Assembly: GCF_024763615.1 (NCBI RefSeq)
Contig: NC_077223.1
Span: 64,604,627-64,668,626, forward strand
Reading direction: 5' to 3'
Source: Phlebotomus papatasi
Taxonomy: Eukaryota; Arthropoda; Insecta; Diptera; Psychodidae
DNA: 64,000 bases
Positions 10,786 through 23,100 of this stretch are shown here, one piece after another (positions within the stretch are counted from its first letter, which is position 1; each line of letters starts with the position of its first letter). Made by a program: the position numbers and the translations under genes. The notes beneath the pieces were generated by a model that worked only from the letters and a program-made list of their open reading frames with translations, ran no database searches and had not been told where the DNA came from.

Positions 10786-12356
10786 GGGTAAGTGTGCCAA
10801 ATTTCGGCATAGTTGCAAATAGGCATCGAAGACCTAAGTTTGAAATGCAATATTTTTAATTCATATTGATATTTTTTGTTACTTCCTTTTCGGGAGGGTT
10901 GTGTGGAACCTTGAAAACTAGTTTAGGGCCAATCCATCTCAAGACAACCATAGGGGTACCCTTCATGGTCTTAGATGTTTTTGAATTTTACATATTTTAA
11001 AGTACACGATAAAATAATATACCCCTATTTTTTTTTCGCCCAACAAAAATTCCTGGCCGGAGACACATGGCGCCAAAGATGGCGTCTCGCGCTTCATTCG
11101 TCAATTGAGATTTTTGGCAAATATTTCAAAGTGCTCTATCTCGCGAACGGGTTAAGATTTCGTTTTACTCTTTTTTTATTTGAAAGATAATTTTATACTC
11201 TTTAAAACGATATGCTAGTTTTCGTATTATCTGCTCAAGTTTTTTTGTAACCGTCTTTTAAATTTTTTTTTAAATTAAAAATTAATTTTTCTCAAAAACC
11301 CCATTCTCAAAAATTTTCATTTTTTTACTGTTGATCAGTAACATTGGGTACTACATTCCCTGAAAAGGCGAACTTTCACTTTTGCGCTTATTTAAAAAAA
11401 AAATATTCAAATTTTAACAACATTTTCAAAAAAGGAAAAATACCAGTCAAACTCAAAATTTTGAGTTCAATTTTTCAGGGAATACAATACTCCACAATAC
11501 TTATAAACAGCTGAAAAATCAAAATTTTTCGATTTCCCGTTTTTGAAAAAATTATTTTTTTTGATTTTCAAATAAAAAGGCATTTTATTGACAAATTTAC
11601 AACTTTAAGATACATTTAAAACTCGTGTTAAAATGTTGAATTTTTTTAACCTAGAATTAAATTTTTTTTTAATTTTTCAAAAAAAAATCCAAAAATTTTC
11701 AAAAAAATTTTTTTTTTGAGAAACTAAAAGAAAAAAAAACATAATTAGTACATTTATTAAATATGATTTAAAGCTTTATTTTCCACATCATCTTTTTCAT
11801 AGAAGCGATGGTTTTTTTTTCTCTGGACATTGTAGAACTTAGAAATTAAAAAAAAAGAAATAAAATAAATAAGAAATTTAGGGAAACAAAAGATGTTGCC
11901 GGAATAAGCAACACTACCTCACCGGAGAGACGCTCACAAAGTATATATTTTTTTACGCGAAATACAGGATCCAGCTGGGAAATTTTACTCGAAATTTAAA
12001 GATTGATTCACTATTAACATAAACAGAAACATTCTTTAATGAAAACTAATCAATTTTCATGAAAAACACCAAAGGAAAAATTATGCACTTCACCACAAAT
12101 CAGAATACTGCTAGAAACACAATCGATCTGTTATATTTTTTGTAAGGCTCTTTCCACACTGAGTTTTTGCAACGCAATTTAAATTCAAATTATACCTACA
12201 ATTTAACGGTCTTTGTGTTAATACATACTAAAATGAATAAATATTTAAAAGCAAAATGAATTGATTGACTATTCGAAGATAACATACATAATTTTAATTA
12301 ATTTATTTGCATGGCCGAAATTACACTCAAAGTGGCCGAAATTTGGCACACTTCCC
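10786..12356. mobile_element. 1.57-kb member of the GGGTAAGTGTGCC family
   Basis: The left end GGGTAAGTGTGCCAAATTTC and following about 100 bases match, in reverse complement, the right end of the element at 34723-35149. The right end (GGCCGAAATTTGGCACACTT) is its inverted partner. The interior is not shared with the short copies. It is T/A-homopolymer-rich with two GC-richer islands near 11050 and 11900. Short ORFs inside show no recognisable domain. Confidence 0.55.
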
Positions 12357-13366
12357 ATAGCTAGTTTTTACTATTTAACTCTCACAAGGATGCATTACAT
12401 TAGTTCAAGTTTAATTTATAAACCCAATTTTCCGTGAGACACCTGATTAAATTCCTGACGATCCAAGGCACAAAGTACATAGTTGAAGTTATAACTAATT
12501 TTTATTAGTTTATTGTAAAAATTTAAAACTCAAATGTACAGATATAGTCAAATGGATTACTAATATACCAATTAGCATACATAAAAATACCAAGTAGTAT
12601 TTTGAGGCTTGTATTTTCAACTAATTATCGATCATATCTCTTAACATTCCGATCCGGGCTACTCTTCCCTTATATCGGATTAATAACTTCGCTTGAGGAG
12701 CCGTAGAGTTTTTATCCTTCATTGAATAATTTAGTAAAGTAGTTTCCTGCGGAAGGCGATTGGATAAATACGCTCAAGATGCTTTTGGGAATTAAAGTGC
12801 ATAAAATTTGCAGGAGAATATGGCACGTATTCAGTCGACCTATATCTATCTAGAATCACTCGATAAATCCCTCAAACTGCTCAGTGAAAGAGTTATTAAT
12901 TATTGACCAACCACAATGGGCGAGGATTTTGCCAGAGAAGAGCTTTTAGTTGGAAACAATCGACACCAAAAGAGCTTTGGGGAGTTTGAGGAGAATTTTT
13001 TCTCTCCTCTTGGACCCCATTTAGAAATCTCAATTGGAATAAAATTTCTCCGGTAATAAATGAAGTTCTTTTGCCGAGGAGAAAGTCCACCAAGTGACAG
13101 CTGAGGAAAATTTATCTACTGCATTCTGGGTTTCTGTGTCGACAGGGTTTTGGAATTCCTCGAGAAAACCCCAGAGGGGTGTGGTAAGAGTTGGGGATGC
13201 AGAAGAAGTTTTGTTGTCTCCAGAAGCCACATATAACTAATTCGAAACATATTTCTCATGGAATTCCTTGAGAAAGGGGACCTCCTCACAGAGAATTTTC
13301 TGCAAATCGAGAAAATAATCCAGAGAACTTTTGATGATCTTTTGCAAGACAATTTAATCTTGTTGT
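12357..13366. other. Intergenic or distal 3'UTR DNA, no gene recognised
   Basis: The piece 12890-13360 is less AT-rich than its surroundings and carries overlapping short open frames on both strands. None resembles a known protein. It could be distal Zasp52 3'UTR or a regulatory segment. Confidence 0.3.
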
Positions 13367-14116
13367 TTTATTTTTATATAGTCCTTTATTCTTCACACAA
13401 ATTACAAATTTTCATTTACACAAAAAAATATGATAGTTAACAGAAAGAAGAAATGAACAAAATGTTACAGATAAATATTGATTTTTCATCTCATTTCTCT
13501 CTGATTTTCCGCACATTTGTGATTGTTTCCTGTATTCCCAATTTTGTGCTTTCAATTCAATTTATTTTACTTAAATTTCTTTTTATTGTCCTATCACACC
13601 ACTGGCAACCTGTGAAAATATTACTTTTACTGCATTTTCAACAGTTTTTTTTTCTCTAAATAATAATTATAATAATATTTTACTATATTCAAATCATAAA
13701 TACATCCTTTTGTCGTTTTGATAGCTTTTTTTTCCTTTCATGTGAATAAAATAATTTGTAAATTATGCTTATTCCTCGCTTTTAAAACATTACATCTACG
13801 GTAAATTGAAGAATTTCATTCTTATCGACGATTTACACTTTTTTAACTCTTTTTTTTCTTCATCTTTTCAAATTAAAAATGTATAAAGCAAATTGTATTT
13901 AAATAATTCATGTAATTTTTTTCCTCCTCTTCAGCGATTTCTGTGTACTAAAGTTTTGCTCTGAGAGGGAGACAAAAGTGTGTCTCGGCTAGGTGACATT
14001 TGTAAAGTTTCCAGATGACTCTCTCGGGGTGTATTGGCTAAGATTAGTATTTTGTCTGAGAGCGGGAAGTTTCTTGCAGATTATACTCCTCCCATCCCAG
14101 AAAAGCTGGCGACAAT
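13367..14116 (-). other. Zasp52: Probable Zasp52 3'UTR
   Basis: The sequence directly after the Zasp52 stop codon is U-rich on the minus strand. It contains AATAAA words on the minus strand at 13582-13587 and 13385-13390, candidate polyadenylation signals. The true 3' end is not determined by sequence alone. Confidence 0.4.
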
Positions 14117-14194
14117 TTAGCGGGCATGATTTTTGCAATAGGGACGTCCTCCCTTGGCAAAGAAACTCTGGCCCTCGAGATTCTTCTTGCAAGT
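14117..14194 (-). CDS. Zasp52: Zasp52 last coding exon: end of LIM4 and stop
   Basis: The acceptor CTCTGCAG precedes ACTTGCAAG. The exon encodes 25 residues beginning TCKKNLEGQSFF and ending CKNHAR, then TAA. Together with the previous exon it completes LIM4: it carries the second zinc site (TC, then C at YCKNH and H). The C-terminal ending is nearly identical to Drosophila Zasp52. It is too short to be found as a free-standing ORF. Confidence 0.95.
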   Translation of the reverse strand, partial: TCKKNLEGQSFFAKGGRPYCKNHAR

Positions 14195-17100
14195 CTGCAG
14201 AGACAAAATATTTCAGTGATATTAAATCTCATTCCCAGGAAGTGATCCATATCACAAGCCAAAAAAGTCAACTTACGGTGCAATTGAAGCACTGGCTGTG
14301 GTAATTGTGGGACAGAGCCTCGACCCATCTGTCTCCAGCCTCCACGGGGAACCCACAAGCGAAGCACTTGGTGGTGAACAACTCATTCCAGTCAGCCTCG
14401 CAGTAGGGATTTCCCTCTTCCAGGAAAAATGGGCTGTTGCCAAATAACTTTCCACAGTAGGCACATGTAAAGCATTCCGGATGGAAATGCTTGCCAATGG
14501 CATTGAGACAGTCACCCTGCATCACAAAAGCTCGTTAATCTCTTTCCAACTCAAAACCAGTAATAAGCTTATCGTAACTCATGGAACCTGTGATTCTTTC
14601 ATTTAAAAACATCCTTGAGAAACAAAGAGTTTAAAAACAAATATATGAAAATTTTAATAAAAAAGAGCTTTCAAGCAAGGGGTTACTCAAGATCGAAAAT
14701 TTGTGTCTATAATTCCATTTATTCCATGTGATTCCAATGTGATTCCAATGATTCCAAATGTGTGATTCTCTTAATAATTCAATTCGGTATTCTGTGATTC
14801 TGTTTATCCCCGATATCTTCGAATTTGTCGAATTTCAGATGTTGTTAAATACGATCAAGATAATTTTTGAACAATAGGAAGAGCTACAATGTCGCTATAG
14901 AACAAGTTTGGGAAATATCTAGCTAGAAAGCTTTCCATATCAGGCCTCAAAATAATCAAAATAGGGTCAAAAATCAACTTTTAAAAGAAAGTTTTTGAAA
15001 CTCCTAAAACCAGCATTATCAGTCAAGGAAAAGTCTTAATTAAATTCTTGATTTTAAACATGTAAAAAAACATTTTTTTTATCAAAATGTCCACTCGAAT
15101 TTTTTCTGGAATGTTTTCGTCTTTGAAAATAAGTTGATATCATAAAAAAAACTACTTAAAACTTAATTTATTGTGAACTTTTGACAGAAAGCTTGTCGAA
15201 ATCTTCCTAAGAAAGATAAAAAGAAACGGAAGGTCCTTTTAATCCCTTTTCCTTAAAACATAAAAGCTAATATTTATTTTTGGAAATAAATTAAATCTGA
15301 TTATGTTCTATCTGAACCAATTAAAATAATCAAAATCAGATTTTCATGCATATAAAGTTTAAAAACTCAAACTTAAATGCAGTTTCTTGGAATGGAAACC
15401 TACTCAGATCCATGAAAATGCTTTTGTACTCTTTGTCTAAATCTTCCAAAACCGTTTAAATCGACACAGTGATTTCCTCGAAAAACAAATCGTGAGTGGA
15501 TTCCTTTTTCCTTTTATTGATTTTTAATTAAGCTCAAAGTCATGATAATTAGGTTTATTTTTAAAATTTTTTGAGAAATACAAATTTTTACAAATTTGCG
15601 TTAAAAAAAAATTTCTTTTAGGGATAGTTCTCCAATTTGGCTCCCGTCTTGGTAAAAACCTTGGCTGCATCCTTGCTTCTAAATAGAGCTTCTTATCAAT
15701 CCTAAATAATGGGCAACTCAATCTACAAAATATTGAGCATAAGGCAAAATGTGGCGCCTTACAATTCACAATTTTGTTCTTGATATACCCGGAGTCCTCC
15801 TTAACCGCATTTGCTGACTGGGTCTTTTACCAAGACTGGGTTTTTCCAGGTTTGAATAACCCCTTGCTTTCAAGGCAGAATCACATTAAGAGGAAGTGGT
15901 ACACCTTTGACATGGGCCAACATTGAAATTGGGTTTTTTCTTCTATTCTTAAATGGAACTGAGGAACTGAGTCTTAGGGCCTCGACAGACCTGAGGATTA
16001 GCCGAAAGACGCATTAGCGTAATTGTATTCGAAGTAATTATTAATCTTCATTTCCCTAATTTTCCACTAAGTCGGCTCTTTTCTTAAGTCGTAAGTGTGT
16101 CTAGGGCATTATTTTAATGTAATTTAGCTTCACAATTAATTTTTAGAGTTATATTATATCATGGTAAGGTTCAGTTTCATTTAAATATATGAAGAAAAAG
16201 CCCTATTTAAAAGGTATCGCAATTCAAAAATATCTCACTTCCTTCTACAACAATTTCCAAATTAACTTGCAATTTTAAAACTTTAAAATAATGGTCAGGA
16301 TAAGAAATTGCAAGTTTGTTAAATGATTGAGCTGGAATATTGAATAAAAATTGCACAAGGATATCAAAGAAGCAAAAATTTTCATAAACGATAAATAAAG
16401 TTCCGAATAGAATAAAGTTTGAAATCCAAAATTCCGAATGTTCGGATGTTCTGAAAAATAAAAATCTCGAAGAGACAAAATCCCGAAGGAGCCAAAGTCC
16501 CGAAAATCCAAATTCTCGGAACGACAAAATTCCGAATGGGTCGAAATACCGAAAGTCAAAATCCCGAATAGGGCAAAATCCTGAAAAATCAAAATCTTGA
16601 ACGGTTAAAAGCCTGAAAGGGACTAAATTATACAAAGTACAATGCTTGGAATACTCTCCCAAAACACAAAAAGAAAACTCTTTGCCTTCGCAAGCGCGGA
16701 TGCAATCGTGGCAGTAAGTTATGACACTTTTAAGAATTTCTGGATTTTGGCCCTTTCGAAATTTTGGCGTTCAAGATTTTAGTGTTCTGGATTCGAATTT
16801 CTGAGATTTTGAAGTTTAAGGGATTTTGGATTTTTGGGATTTTGACAAATTCGAGATTTCGACACGTTCAGGATTTTGCCTCTTTAAGATTTTGGTTTTT
16901 TGGCTCTTTCAATTTCTTGGTCTATTCGGGATGTTGGTTTTTTGAGATTTTAACCCATTCGAAATTTAGGCTGTTCAGAATTTCAAACGTTTTTGAACAA
17001 ACTTCTATTCGCTTGGTACGCGTATTCCTAAAATTTTGTCCCATTCAGGGCTTTGGTTTTCGGGATTTTGTCCATTCAGGATTTTGGCTCTCATGATTTT

Positions 17101-20100
17101 TGCTTTCGAAATTTTGTCCGGGACGGGACGCAATACCATATATTTTCCAGAATATGTTCACGCTCAGTCAGTTTTATGAGGATTTAAACACGGATTATGA
17201 CTTAGGTTTGGATTTACTTTTTTTTACTACACACGATGTCTCGGGAATGTTTCCCCCTTCTTCAGATCACCAAATTTTATATCAAAACAATTTGAATTTG
17301 AATATTAAATAAGAACCTATTTAATTTTTAATATTCAAATCGTTTTGATGTTAAATTTGTTAATTTGTAGGAAGAAAATAAATCCAAACCCAGGTCATAA
17401 GATGTATCTTTTGTTTGAATTGTGATATTTTAAATCACCTAGATAGGTGTTGTAAGCATTCAAATTATTTTCAAAACCTTTGAAAAAATTCTGTATTCAG
17501 AGCGGAGGGATTGATCATTAAGTATATTATTTAATTCGACCTCAAGACTCAAATACTGAACATAACATACTACTACTAAAAAGTACCTAAATAAAATTCT
17601 TAGAAAGTTGATAATTTTAAAACGTTGTGTAAGATTCAAATAATTATTACATTCAAATTTAAAAAAAGATAAAACTCAAAATCGGAATTGTAATGTCTCG
17701 ATGTTTTCGAAATAGCTAAAACAAAAAAGATTCATATTTCAAAAATCCAATAAAAATAAAATTGTTTTAATGTTTATATTGAATTACGAGAAAAATAATA
17801 TTGAGCTTTTAAAACAAGTTCGAGATAAAAAGAATCGTTTAAACATAAATTACTAACTTGATTTTCAAGCTAGATTAATAGCGTACTCGAAATGGTGGAG
17901 TTGATCAGTTTTTACAACTTGGCATTCTCCATATAAGAAATGCTCAAAATAAAAGTCTTATAAATATAGATCTCAATTAGAAAAATTGAGTAAACCGCTG
18001 GAACGGTCTCTATATCTCAGTTTCACCCATTATTGCTTTATTTTTTAATTATATGAAATTTTTGCTCAAAAAGATTATAATAAATTAATAAATATTGATC
18101 TATTGGATTTTAGAACATCTCTGCGATTTATTGGTTTTTAAAAATTTGACACCGTTTAGGACTAAGTTAATCTTCTCGTTTGAAGACCTTATTACAGAGA
18201 CTATTGAATAATGAAAGAATCACAATTATTCCTTTTTTAAGATATCAGTATCATTTCGTACCTTAATTTTGGCGCCACATTTGCTGCATGATGGTGCAAT
18301 GTACTTTTCGAAGCAGTACTCGCAGTAGAGGTTACCCTTTTCCTCTACGAACCCAATGTCCGCCAAAGGACGGCGGCACTCAGCGTTCACGCAAATGAAG
18401 TGATCAGGGCACCAGATTCGACCAAGGGCCGTGATAAAGGGACCCCTATATTCCAAAAAATATGAATTAGAACGGATTCGAAATGGGAATTCCAGGTTAG
18501 TTCTACAGAAACAACACTGCAAAACACTCAGGGTTAGATTCAAAACGGACTTTCCTTAAATCTCTCCTGGATTATGTCCTAAAATGATGATTGATGATGG
18601 CTTTTTGAGGTCCTGAAATTCAATGAGGAATGGTGATATTGGAGAATGTGGAGGGTATCTAAAGAGCCTTTAAAAATAAATTAGCTTTGACGTATTTCAT
18701 TTTGACTTAAGCCAGGATTAGGAATTGGTTTTGTTTTTTTTTTATTTATGAACCTATTACCTAAATTGCTTTCGAAATTATTTTATTGATTTATTTTTGA
18801 AACCTTGCAAAAATGAGAAAAAAAACTTTAATTGATAAATTGAGGTATACCCTTTTCGGGGATCAGAGCTTTGGAGAAAATTCAGTGTTTTTTTTTAAAT
18901 AAAAGAACAAGAAATCCTTCGATGAAAACTAGACTTCGCATTTCCACATTTACTCATTTTATATTACAGGGGCATAACTCAGCCTATTAAGCGTAGTTTG
19001 CATGAAGAGGTACATTTTTCCGTTTTTTCATACTTATCTTATCATAATTTCAGAGAAAAACAGTTATAAATTTTAAAGCTCTTCCAGTCAACGTATATGT
19101 GCAATTAAGTGTGAACCCCTGTAAAACCAAATTAGCGGCAAGGAACATATTCCTTGTAAAAAGAGAGGATCCTATTGCTGTTTATTAAAAATAAATCAAT
19201 ATCAATCATTGAGGCCATTTACACCGCCGCATTGGATTGAGATTGAATTGAGCCAAAATCGGTTTTTGGGACAATTCAGTCAGAATCTAATGCGACAGTC
19301 TAAATAATCTCAATAAAATAGTTTAGATTGCGGCCTTAGATTAAGACTTAATTATCTAAAATCCGGTTTTAGAACAGTTGAATCTCAATCTAACGCAACG
19401 GTGTAAATAGCCTCATTGATTTAATTAATTTCTTTTTAAATTTGAACAGTATAAAAAACTTACTGACCACTTTGGGGTAGTTAAATTCAGAGACTCTCCA
19501 AAAATGCTCAATACGTTCAATTAAAATTTTCATAACCTACAGTGTTCAATCAAAATTTAATTTTTAAAACCAAATTCCAATTTAAGAAGACATCTTTGTA
19601 TATGTAAGTTTATTTCGAAAATAAATTAAAAAAATGTAATTAAATAAGCATCTGCAACATCTGCAAAACCCAACAAGTAATAAAAACTTTTAATCGAAAA
19701 AGAATTTATAAAATCATAAAACGAAATAATCCAATTCATATACAGTTTTTTTTACAAATTATATTTTCGTTGATTTAAATTTAGAATTAATTCGCTTTGT
19801 ACCTCCCGCTACGAATCAAAAATATGATCAAAATACATTTTTTTTATCGGTTTTGTTGCCCAAAAATGACGATAATGGCCCAAACATAAACACTTCTTGT
19901 GTTATTGCAGTCATTACATTACTGAAGAATTTAGAATTCAAGAGGACCACTTAAGGTGAGACGATAAAAAAAACCACTGGATTTCGGCTAAAGACCTGGA
20001 TGTTAAAATTGATTGAGGTTTAAATTCTCAATGAGACTTTTATGTGCCGAAGAAGGTGTTAATGATTCAATAATTCCACCGAAATGACACCCACTCTCCG

Positions 20101-23100
20101 GAGAGAAGATTCAGCAATTGAGACTTCTTCTCGAGTGCTTTCCATACTTTTTGCCAAAAGAACATCTCTTATGAATAATTCTCAGTTGATTCTTTTGCCA
20201 TTGGGGCAATCGCATCTTGAAGATGGTAACAATCATTTTAATAATTCTATCTGTACTTTGAGGCTCTGCGAATTGTACTTGAGGGATTAATGAAAGTTCT
20301 GTTGGAGGAGGTGAAAAGGGGTCTTTGGGGTCGATGGGATAATCCCTCCCCGCCCAAATAAAAGCTCACCTGACAATTTTCTTATCGCATACACAGCAGA
20401 CAGGATGCAGGCCATTTTCCAGATTGTTGGCAATTTCCTCGGTGTTGAAATGGTTCTGCTGATCCAGGCAATCCTCAGGGGTGGTCAGTGTCTCTTTCTC
20501 AATGTACGACCGTCTATCACGAGCATGCGATATTAGTTCAGGCTTGAGGTTCTTATTAGTTTTGCTTCTATAGCGAACAACATCATCAGGCAGACTCTCT
20601 CCACTGCTGCTCTCATGACCATTTGAGGCAGGTGAGGTCTTGTCTGATTCATCTGTACTGTAGGGGCAAGGGGAATCTTTAGGGGAATCCTGGTGGTAGC
20701 CATTAGTACTAGGTACACGATTCTGATTAATATCCATCGACTTCTTCCCGCCATCGAGGCGAGCCTGAAGCATACCAGTAATAACCTCCCCAGCTTTCTG
20801 CCTAAAGTTCTCTCGGTCACTAATCTTGAGATTCTGAATGGACTTTTCCAGCATCTCTGACGGAGTCTCATGCCGCGGAGATACTGAAAATGTTAGTACA
20901 AGAAAAAAAATCCTCAAGCAAACACAAACACAGCAAAATATTCCATAAAAAAACTCCAAATATATGCATTTCTATGCACACATATATATTGCATCCCAAA
21001 ATCAAATCTCAAGCACTCTCGCAATTCAATTTCCAGCAGAATTTTCTGCTTTTCAGCTCAACATGGGATGTTTTCCATGGGAAAATATGTTTTGTCAGAA
21101 AATGCGAAATATTCTGAGAGAGGTATTGTGAATTTTTATAAATTTATTTCTTGTAAAGCACTTCAAATGAGATACGATGTTATTGTGCGAGAGCTTTTGC
21201 GCAAATAAAGGTAAAGAATATTGGTATATTTTAGCACAATAATCTGCTGTGGAGTCTTTGCCATCCAATTTTCAGTCAATTGTTGATCCTTTTTTTCAGC
21301 ATTTTGCAGAGCGGTGTTACCAAAGGAAATTCTACTTCAAAATCGCAAGATTAATTGAGCTTTTGAAACATTGTGATATCTATGTAAATTGCTTAAATTT
21401 TGTAATTTAAGTATTATCCACATGTGATTTAATATTTAATCCTATAAAATAAAATAATACAAATCATGAAGTATGTTTGACTAAAACTTTGAACACTGTA
21501 TGCTTTCAAGTTCTGATCGATCAGTGAATGTGAAGATACTAAAATATTTTATGGGATTAAATTTTTGAGTTTTATAGCGTTATTAGATTAAATAAAGTCG
21601 TAAACATCCTGAATGCTTCAAAATATTCGGTAGAACTGATATATTTAATAGAATTGAATATTTAATTACACGTGGATAATAATTTGCAATGCAACGGAAA
21701 ACTACCGTTGCACTCCGAAGGTGACTTTGCATCCTTGCTTTTCGTAAACTTTTCTTTAATTTTAGCACCTAAAGATTATCTAAAGATCATAAGGTCACTT
21801 GAAGTTGGTGTGAAGACCATACTTATGTGCTAAAATTAAAGAAAAGCTTACGAAGAACAGGGTTGCAAAATCACACTCGGAGTACAGTCACCCGCATTTC
21901 TAATACGAAATAGATAAAAACGTTTTCACTGAGAAGAAACTTACTTCAAGCCTACCAACAAGGCCTCAAGCTCGGGAATAAACAAAAGGTTAAGTTAGAA
22001 AAATAGAGTAAAGTGGTACAAGTTGGACAATCACTGAGAAAAAAAAGAGGGTGTGATTAACTTTTTTTCCTCATAACTTTAACACTTTTTAGGTGTAAAA
22101 ATATATCAACATTTTTTAATGTTAATTTTACACCTTTTGAAGGGTAAAATTAACATGAAAAAGGTTATCTTTAACCCCCAATACACCTAAAAAGGATAAT
22201 ATTTACAGCGATTTTGGATCAATACTGCTGGATAAAATTAACATTTCCGGAATGTTACTTTAACTTTTTCGGATTTCTCACAGTGATGGTACAAGTTGGA
22301 CAGGGACTTTTTTCTTGATAAATTTAGTACATCATCTTTATTTGTATATTTTTAATGCTTTAGTTTTATAATTTGGTTACTTGAGCTTAAAAACAAATTT
22401 TGAACTGTATTTATCAATAAAAAAGCCATGTCCAACTTGTATCGGCGAATTGTTCAACTTGTAACACTATTTCCAAGTAGTATCACTTTACCCTAAGTAC
22501 AGAAAAAATATAATTTTACCGGCAATTAACCGATTCATTAAGGATTAAGACCGACGCAGGTAGTTTGGAAATTTCAAAACCTTTCCAAAACCTTTCAAAC
22601 CTTTCAAATTCTTAGTAAACCCGTTGAAAAATATGCCCTCCAAGGTCGAAAAATGTAACATTCAAAAATTCAAAATGGCAAATTTTCCGGTCATAGGTAC
22701 GTATGGGCGAAATGATCACCTGGGGCACCTCTAAAACATATCCAAAAATTATTGAAATCTTGGGCTAATTTCAAGAAAAACCGAAATATATGATTTTAGC
22801 GAAGATAGAGGGATGTGTCCCCTCTGGAAGGGGGGAGAAAATATCTGGAGATAATGTTTTTTTTTATTGATGGTCACCAAAGACCGGAACTTAATATATT
22901 TTACTGTTAAAGCTACAGGACGGTAATAATTTGAAAAAAAAAAAACAGATTAACTTCTCTTTCTTTGAATTCGAAATGAATAAAACATCATATTTTTCAA
23001 TATTATTAATAGAAAGAAACTTTTTTCAAAATCAGCGAATTCGTATCTCTAATCGTATTCAAGAAGGCTGAACGACATTTTGATAGATATTAAGTATAAT

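Larger units (their letters stand above)
14517..18261 (-). other. Zasp52 intron, with one minisatellite foldback
   Basis: No coding exon is recognisable between 14517 and 18261. It contains a small repeat (15982-16106) and the 15-bp minisatellite foldback at about 16425-17120. Otherwise it is AT-rich with no feature seen. Confidence 0.7.

Noticed and set aside
16207..17312. ORFs of 70-151 codons rich in FGIL, DFGF and FWF
   Set aside because: They are translations of the 15-bp minisatellite; a unit divisible by three keeps frames open by chance.
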